The notes under the pieces were generated by a model that saw only the letters and a program-made list of their open reading frames with translations, was not told the origin of the DNA and made no database searches. The translations under genes were made by a program, and so were the position numbers. From NCBI GenBank assembly GCA_037576215.1, contig JBANDB010000024.1, positions 1 to 21,656 of the forward strand: a stretch of 21,656 bases of DNA, in the 5' to 3' direction. Source of the DNA: Armillaria gallica. Taxonomy: Eukaryota; Basidiomycota; Agaricomycetes; Agaricales; Physalacriaceae. Shown in pieces: positions 17,504-21,656 of this stretch (position 1 is its first letter; each line of letters opens with the position of its first letter).

Positions 17504-17830
17504 AGGACTTCCTTTTCCGGCCATCCCGGAGATCTCCGGGACCCCGACTTCCTTTTCCGGCCATTTCCTTTTCTGGCCATCCCGGAGGTCTCCGGGATGC
17601 TCCCTTGCAGTCGTCGGACTTCTCCGAGATGTTGTACAGTCGTTCTCATGCCCCCGCCCCCGCACTGATGCGCCACGCCGTGGCAGAGGAATCCTTAGAC
17701 TTGTTCTCTTTGGATTTCCCTCTGCCAGGTGATTAGTTACTTCCCTGTAATATGTACTGTCTCTAATACACTTGGATTTCCCTCTGCCAGTTGTGTGACT
17801 TAGCCGCAACCTCCGGAGGTCGCCCTTACA
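17504..17830 (+). repeat. Presumed 5' LTR end of element C, with repeats and palindromes
   Basis: The segment ends TTACA (17826-17830), a CA terminus placed just before an 11-base complementary site. It starts directly after the broken LTR of B and has no TG start, so its left end is probably lost or was never a full LTR. Inside: CTTCCTTTTCCGGCCAT repeated at about 17508, 17549 and, partly, 17565; a perfect 16-bp palindrome CCCGGAGATCTCCGGG (17525-17540) and its near-copy (17581-17596); and GGATTTCCCTCTGCCA at 17712-17727 and 17774-17789. An inverted arm TGGCAGAGGAATCC lies at 17681-17694. No TATA box is seen 25-35 nt before 17697. Confidence 0.5.
17681..17727 (+). repeat. Imperfect inverted repeat (hairpin) in element C leader
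   Basis: Arms TGGCAGAGGAATCC (17681-17694) and GGATTTCCCTCTGCCA (17712-17727) pair with a two-base bulge. The 17-nt loop holds AGACTTGTTCT (17697-17707), which is complementary to the candidate primer site. The right arm recurs at 17774-17789. Confidence 0.6.
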
Positions 17831-17832
17831 GC

Positions 17833-17843
17833 AGAACAAGTCT
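17833..17843 (+). other. Candidate self-priming primer-binding site of element C
   Basis: AGAACAAGTCT, three bases inside the presumed LTR end, is the exact reverse complement of AGACTTGTTCT at 17697-17707, 134 nt upstream of the LTR end. This is the same layout as in element B. Eleven bases is the length used in Tf1. The chance of such a pair in a leader this size is low but not negligible. The gag ATG lies downstream at 17934. Confidence 0.5.
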
Positions 17844-17933
17844 CCTAATCCGGTCTGGTAGCCCCCTATAGCCGCCAAACACCTCTTGGCTCCTATTGTT
17901 GCTCCCCCACCGGTTTTAAGCACTGCCTTGTCT

Positions 17934-19225
17934 ATGTCTCAGCCCGCCGCTCCAGAAGCGCTCTCCCGGATGCTGCCAGCCTCCGGCAAGGAAGCCTGGA
18001 CCCGCCTGCTCCACCTAGAAACGCAGGTGCAACTCACCCAACTCCCTTACCCAGCACACCGCCGAACTCACCCACCTCCGACAAACCACCGACACCATCT
18101 CCGACTCTCTCTGCACCCTCCTTGAACGCCTTGCCCCGGCGGCACCTAACCCCTGCCGCCTACTCCGCCAGTGCAACGCCCCACACTGTGCAATCCCCCA
18201 TCCCGGCATGGGAGCGCTCCAACATCCCATGCCCGGCAACCCCTGACGTCTACAATGGTGACCGCGCGTCCGGGGAAATTTCCTCCAGTCCTGCGCCACC
18301 TACATCCAGCTCTGTGGCAACGACTTTGTATCTGACGAGCTGAAAATTGCGTGGGTCTTGTCCTATATGAAGTTGGGACGGGCGGCCACCTACGCAATGA
18401 GGGTTTTCCGACGCCCCGGTGGCGTTGCGAAGCTTTACGGACTGGGCCGAGTTTGAACAAGAGTTCTGGGACGAGTTCTTTCCCTGGAACCCAGCCAAAA
18501 GCGCCGCGCTGATCCTGAGGGACAGGGATCAGTATGGCCAAGGGAAGCAATCCCTGGACAAGTACATCGACTTGTTCCGTGCATTGGTAGAGCAGGCCGA
18601 GTACCCCAACGGCCTGCAGCTGTGCCTTCACCTTTGGGAAGGGCTCCATCCGGTCCTGATGGAGCGCATTGACAACCTTGCGGAGGGTCGCCGGCAGACA
18701 ACCAGGTCCTGGCATGGTACCGGGTAGCTTGGGAGCAGTGGCAGCTCATGGAGCTCAAGCGGACCTCTGCAAGCCTGCGCATCCTGCCTCCTCCTTGACG
18801 CGACCCCCGCGATGCTCCCCGTTGTTCAACCAACTGCTCTGCCCCTGGCAACATGGTCAGCAGCGCCCCCGGCACCCCGGTACTACCTCCAGGTGCCCAA
18901 TGGATGTGGACCTCCAGCAGCGCGTGCCCTCTCTCCCCTCTCATGCCAACGCTGTGGCGCGCAGGGCCATTTTGCCTGCCACTGCCCCAGGGGCCTGGAG
19001 GTCCAATATCTCTCCCTGGAGGAGCAAGAGGAGCTGCTCCTGCAGCTCCTGGCGGCCCGGGACATGGCCGGATCCCCTCTCCAGATACCCCCTGCCCCGG
19101 AGAGACATGCAAGAGGCCCCTTGTTTCCGGAGAGCCAGGAGGAGCACAGGAGGGTTTTTAGGGATGCAACGGGTGAAAAGTATGCCCATTGCCTAGTGCT
19201 AACAGGTTTGCATGTCTGTTGGTAG
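17934..19225 (+). pseudogene. gag: Element C gag with capsid-like domain and zinc knuckle
   Basis: ATG at 17934 opens MSQPAAPEALSRMLPASGKE, then a helical LLHLETQVQLTQ. The frame is lost near 18045. The capsid core resumes at about 18301 as YIQLCGNDFVSDELKIAWVL and SYMKLGRAATYAMRVFRRPG, shifts frame near 18425 and continues (18419-18727) with FTDWAEFEQEFWDEFFPWNP, LRDRDQYGQGKQSLDKYI and LMERIDNLAEGR. A Pro-rich spacer follows. A CX2CX4HX4C knuckle, CQRCGAQGHFACHC (18944-18985), precedes SLEEQEELLLQLLAARDMA, and the frame stops at 19223-19225. It would form the particle and package RNA. At least three frame changes. Strong match in order and motifs to Agaricomycete gypsy Gag, from memory. Confidence 0.85.
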
Positions 19226-19380
19226 AAGAAATCAATACAACTTCTGTCAACAACTCAGTCCCCCAACCGTAAGCACTACCCTGACGTACCCAATGGCTCT
19301 CTCAAGCCCCCCTCCTTGACCCCTCCCCAGGCATGCACTCCTGCCTGGGAATGCCGCCTCCCCTGCTGCTATGCTCATAG
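19226..19380 (+). other. Gag-protease spacer of element C
   Basis: About 155 bp without a recognisable motif. It is where CpG density has already fallen: two CpGs at 19261-19320 and one at 19321-19380. Confidence 0.4.
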
Positions 19381-19790
19381 CATCCACCCATTGCCAAACT
19401 TGCTCTGGATGAACGTGGAGATTGAAACCACCAACATGCAGCAAACCCAGAGCATAGTTGCCCTCCTGGACTCCGGAGCAACTGGACTCTTTGTGGATGC
19501 TAGCTATGTGGTGGCACCAGCTCACAACTTGACCCCTCCTGTCCCCCATCCTGGTGTACAATGTTGATGGCACTTGTAACAAAGCAGGATCCATCAAGTC
19601 TGTGGTGGACCTTGTTCTGTGCTACAAGTCCCATGCAGAGCGCACTACCTTTGCAGTTACAAGCATTGGCAAACAGGAGATGATCCTGGGATTTCCTGGC
19701 TCTGGGAGCACAATCCAGAGATTGACTGGGCCTCAGGGAGAAATCAGCATGAGTTGGTGCCCCTGGCATTGTGCCACCTGTGCAGACAAA
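19381..19790 (+). pseudogene. pro: Element C retropepsin
   Basis: LWMNVEIETTNMQQTQSIVA leads to the catalytic LLDSGATGLFVDASYVV, with Asp at 19469-19471. The frame changes near 19550. The body continues as VYNVDGTCNKAGSIKSVVDL, FAVTSIGKQEMILGF and, in a third frame, LWEHNPEIDWASG near 19712-19735, then SMSWCPWHCATC. The order DSGATGLF...VYNVDGT...ILG...NPEIDW is that of this family's protease. The catalytic site is kept, but the domain spans three frames. Confidence 0.82.
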
Positions 19791-20150
19791 GTGAAGAAGG
19801 AGCGGTGCACTGCAATGTGGGAATGTGCAGCTATCTGGGCATGTTCAGGTGGGATACCTCCTGTTTGTGGATCTTGACCTGCTGGACCCTCTGCCTCTGG
19901 TGTTCCCTCATAGAGAGGCCCTCTACAAGGACAACAGACATAGCAGAGGGGACCCAGCCAGGAAGAAGGATGCAAGGGGGAGTTCCTACCTGCACCCTGG
20001 ACCTGGAGCTTCTGGACAAAGCCATTGAGGTAGGAGACTGCATCTATGCCACTATGCTAGACCCCTGCCAGTTGTGGAGGAGATCTGGGCCAGCCAGACC
20101 ACTTCCAATGGCTGGCCCAGGCCTTTGCAGCAAATGCCCTCCAAGGGCCT
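19791..20150 (+). pseudogene. Element C protease-RT linker
   Basis: The protease tail (CATCADKVKKER) gives way to a spacer. One frame carries GYLLFVDLDLLDPLPLVFPH at about 19845-19905. No enzymatic motif is seen. The segment has no CpG at all from 19804 onward. Confidence 0.5.
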
Positions 20151-21100
20151 TCAGGATGTGGTCCCTGACCACCTGCACAACTTTGAGGATGTTTTTCCAA
20201 GGCCTTGTTTGACTCCCTCCCAGAATGCAAGCAGTGGGACCATGCCATCAAAATCCTGCCAGATTCAAAGCCTGGCCAACTGCAAGGTTTATCTGCTTGT
20301 GCCCAAAGAGCAGGATGAACTTGATGCGTTCCTCTGGGAGAATCTGGAGTCCAGACAAATCTGCCCCTCAAAGTCCCAATGGCCTCTCCAGTGTTTTTCA
20401 TCAAGAAGAAGGATGGCTCCCTCTGGTTGGTCCAGGACTATTGTGTACTCAATGCAATGACTGTCAAGAACTGCTACCCACTTCTCCTCATCTTGGAACT
20501 GATCAACAACCTCTGGGGTGCATGCTACTTCACTAAGTTGGATGTCTGCTGGGGCTACAACAATGTGTGCATCCAGGAGGGAGATGAGTGGAAGGCAGCG
20601 TTCTGGACCAACCATGGGCTGTTTGAACCCCTGGTGATGTTCTTTGGACTCACCAACAGCCCTGCCACCTTCCAGACCATGATGAACAACATATTCCAGG
20701 ACCTCATAGCCAATGGCGTGGTATGTGCATGTATCTCAACAACATCCTCATCTACACCAAGACATTAGAGGAACATTGTTGGATCATGCAAGTTGTCCTG
20801 GACTGTCTCCTGCCAACACCAGCTCTACCTCAAGCCAGAGAAGTGTGAGTTTGAGCAGACCTGCATCAAGTACCTTGGACTCATCATCTCCCATGGCATG
20901 GCAGAGATGGACCTGGTGAAGGTGGCTGGTGTCATGCAGTGGCCAGAACCCCAGAGCAAGAAGGAAGTACAGGCCTTCCTGGGGTTCACCAACTTCTACT
21001 GGCAGTTCATCCAGGACTTCTCCCACCATGCTTGCCCCTCTTTGACCTCACCAGGAAGGAAGGTTGCCTGGGCTTGGGAGACATGCAGAGCAGCAGGCCT
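20151..21100 (+). pseudogene. RT: Element C reverse transcriptase, YLDD changed to YLNN
   Basis: The approach VPDHLHNFEDVFPRPCLT (about 20161) and [20 protein letters not shown] precede the fingers [20 protein letters not shown] (20379). The palm is open to 20768 with [20 protein letters not shown] and [20 protein letters not shown]. In a neighbouring frame the active site reads YLNN (20732-20743), both metal-binding Asp being Asn. The thumb region (YLKPEKCEFEQTCIKYLGLI, then VQAFLGFTNFYWQFIQDFSH) runs to 21040. Many positions that are Arg in this family are Cys, Trp, Gln or His here ([25 protein letters not shown]). All these changes are the outcome of CpG deamination. Inactive. Confidence 0.9.
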
Positions 21101-21656
21101 TTGATGCCTTGAAGTCTGCCATCACCTCCAAGCCTGTTCTGCTCTTCCCCAACAATGACCTGGCCCTTCTGAGTCAAGGCAGACAGCTCTGACTTTGCCA
21201 CCAGGTGCAGTCCTCTCTCAGGAGTCCCTGGAGGATGGTAAGTGGCACCCTGTTGCCTTCTACTCCAAGAGCCTCAATGCTGTGGAGCAGAACTACAAGA
21301 TCCATGACAAGGAGATGCTTGCAATCATCTGGTTGCTGGAGGAGTGGTGCCACTTCCTGGAGGGGGCCTGGCACAAATTCAAAGTCTGGACAGACCACAA
21401 GAACCTGGAGTACTTCTGGATGGCCAAAAAGCTCAACTGTTGACAGGCCCTGGTGGTCCCTGTACCTTGCCAACTTTGACTTTATGCTGCACCACAAGCC
21501 CAGTCAAAGCATGGGGAAGCCCAATGCCCTCTCCCAGCATGCCAACCATGGTTCTGGTGCAGGGACAACAACATCACCCTCCTGTGCCTGGAGCTGTTTG
21601 CCATTGCACATGTGCTCAAAGGGGTGGCAGTTCAGGGAGACAAGGTCAACATACTC
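21101..21656 (+). pseudogene. RH: Element C RNase H region, cut by window end
   Basis: SSDFATGAVLS is recognisable across a frame break near 21185; then 21195-21443 reads SLEDGKWHPVAFYSKSLNAV, YKIHDKEMLAIIWLLEEW and WTDHKNLEYFWMAKKLNC before a TGA at 21441-21443. That stop falls where the family has Arg-Arg (CGN CGA), so it fits a CGA to TGA transition. Beyond it, other frames hold LHHKPSQSMGKPNALS and NNITLLCLELFAIAHVLKGV up to the window edge, the connector towards integrase. It would degrade the RNA of the RNA-DNA hybrid. Not functional; integrase is not reached. Confidence 0.85.

Larger units (their letters stand above)
17504..21656 (+). mobile_element. Element C: Ty3/gypsy retrotransposon, right end outside window
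   Basis: Leader or LTR end, gag, zinc knuckle, protease, RT and RNase H follow in gypsy order on the plus strand; integrase and the 3' LTR would lie beyond 21656. The Gag and protease types differ from element B, so it is another family. The element is mosaic in base use: 17504-19150 is CpG-rich, 19201-21656 has about ten CpGs. Conserved Arg positions are widely Cys, Trp, His or Gln in the second half, and stops occur where Arg is expected. It is dead. Confidence 0.88.

Noticed and set aside
17299..17923. Minus-strand frames with repeated Glu/Lys/Arg-rich pieces after the 3' LTR
   Set aside because: Produced by the tandem CTTCCTTTTCCGGCCAT repeats; no conserved domain.

Overview
The window looks like a transposon-dense stretch of a mushroom-forming basidiomycete (Agaricomycete) genome. 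No host gene, RNA gene or prokaryotic feature is visible. The call rests on three adjacent Ty3/gypsy LTR retrotransposons whose Gag, protease, reverse transcriptase (RT), RNase H and integrase (IN) blocks resemble, from memory, families common in Agaricomycetes. No database search was possible.

Element A (1-6447, plus strand) is an old, truncated copy: gag end, protease, RT, RNase H and integrase in many frames, with catalytic Asp to Asn changes in RT and integrase. After a T-rich stretch, a minus-strand protein remnant (5966-6290) follows. Element A is cut off where element B begins.

Element B (6448-17503, plus strand) is a young chromovirus. It has a 5' LTR (6448-7685, TGTCA...TGACA), a Gag with a Pro/Gly-rich segment and a zinc knuckle, two consecutive retropepsin domains, RT with intact YLDD, RNase H, and a D,D35,E integrase with a GPF motif and a C-terminal chromodomain. 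Between pol and the 3' LTR lies a broken minus-strand gene of about 1.7 kb (16744-15008) with a Cys-rich cluster and a coiled coil. The 3' LTR (16752-17503) stops about 457 bp short. The 12 nt placed at the predicted transcript start (7062-7073) are exactly complementary to 7687-7698 just inside the 5' LTR, which is the layout of Tf1/sushi-type self-priming.

Element C (17504-21656, plus strand, continuing past the window) is a third gypsy copy: leader or LTR end, gag, protease, RT and RNase H. Its gag half is CpG-rich, but from about 19150 CpG almost disappears (none in 20719-21656). Its RT active site reads YLNN. It also shows an 11-nt self-priming-type pair (17697-17707 and 17833-17843).

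All reading frames are interrupted. In A and C the damage looks like CpG deamination plus indels. In B nearly all damage I see is single-base indels, several in homopolymers, while the LTRs differ by only about six substitutions, so B may be very recently dead or partly mis-assembled. The most interesting signals are the antisense gene lodged between pol and the 3' LTR in two elements, and the self-priming layout.
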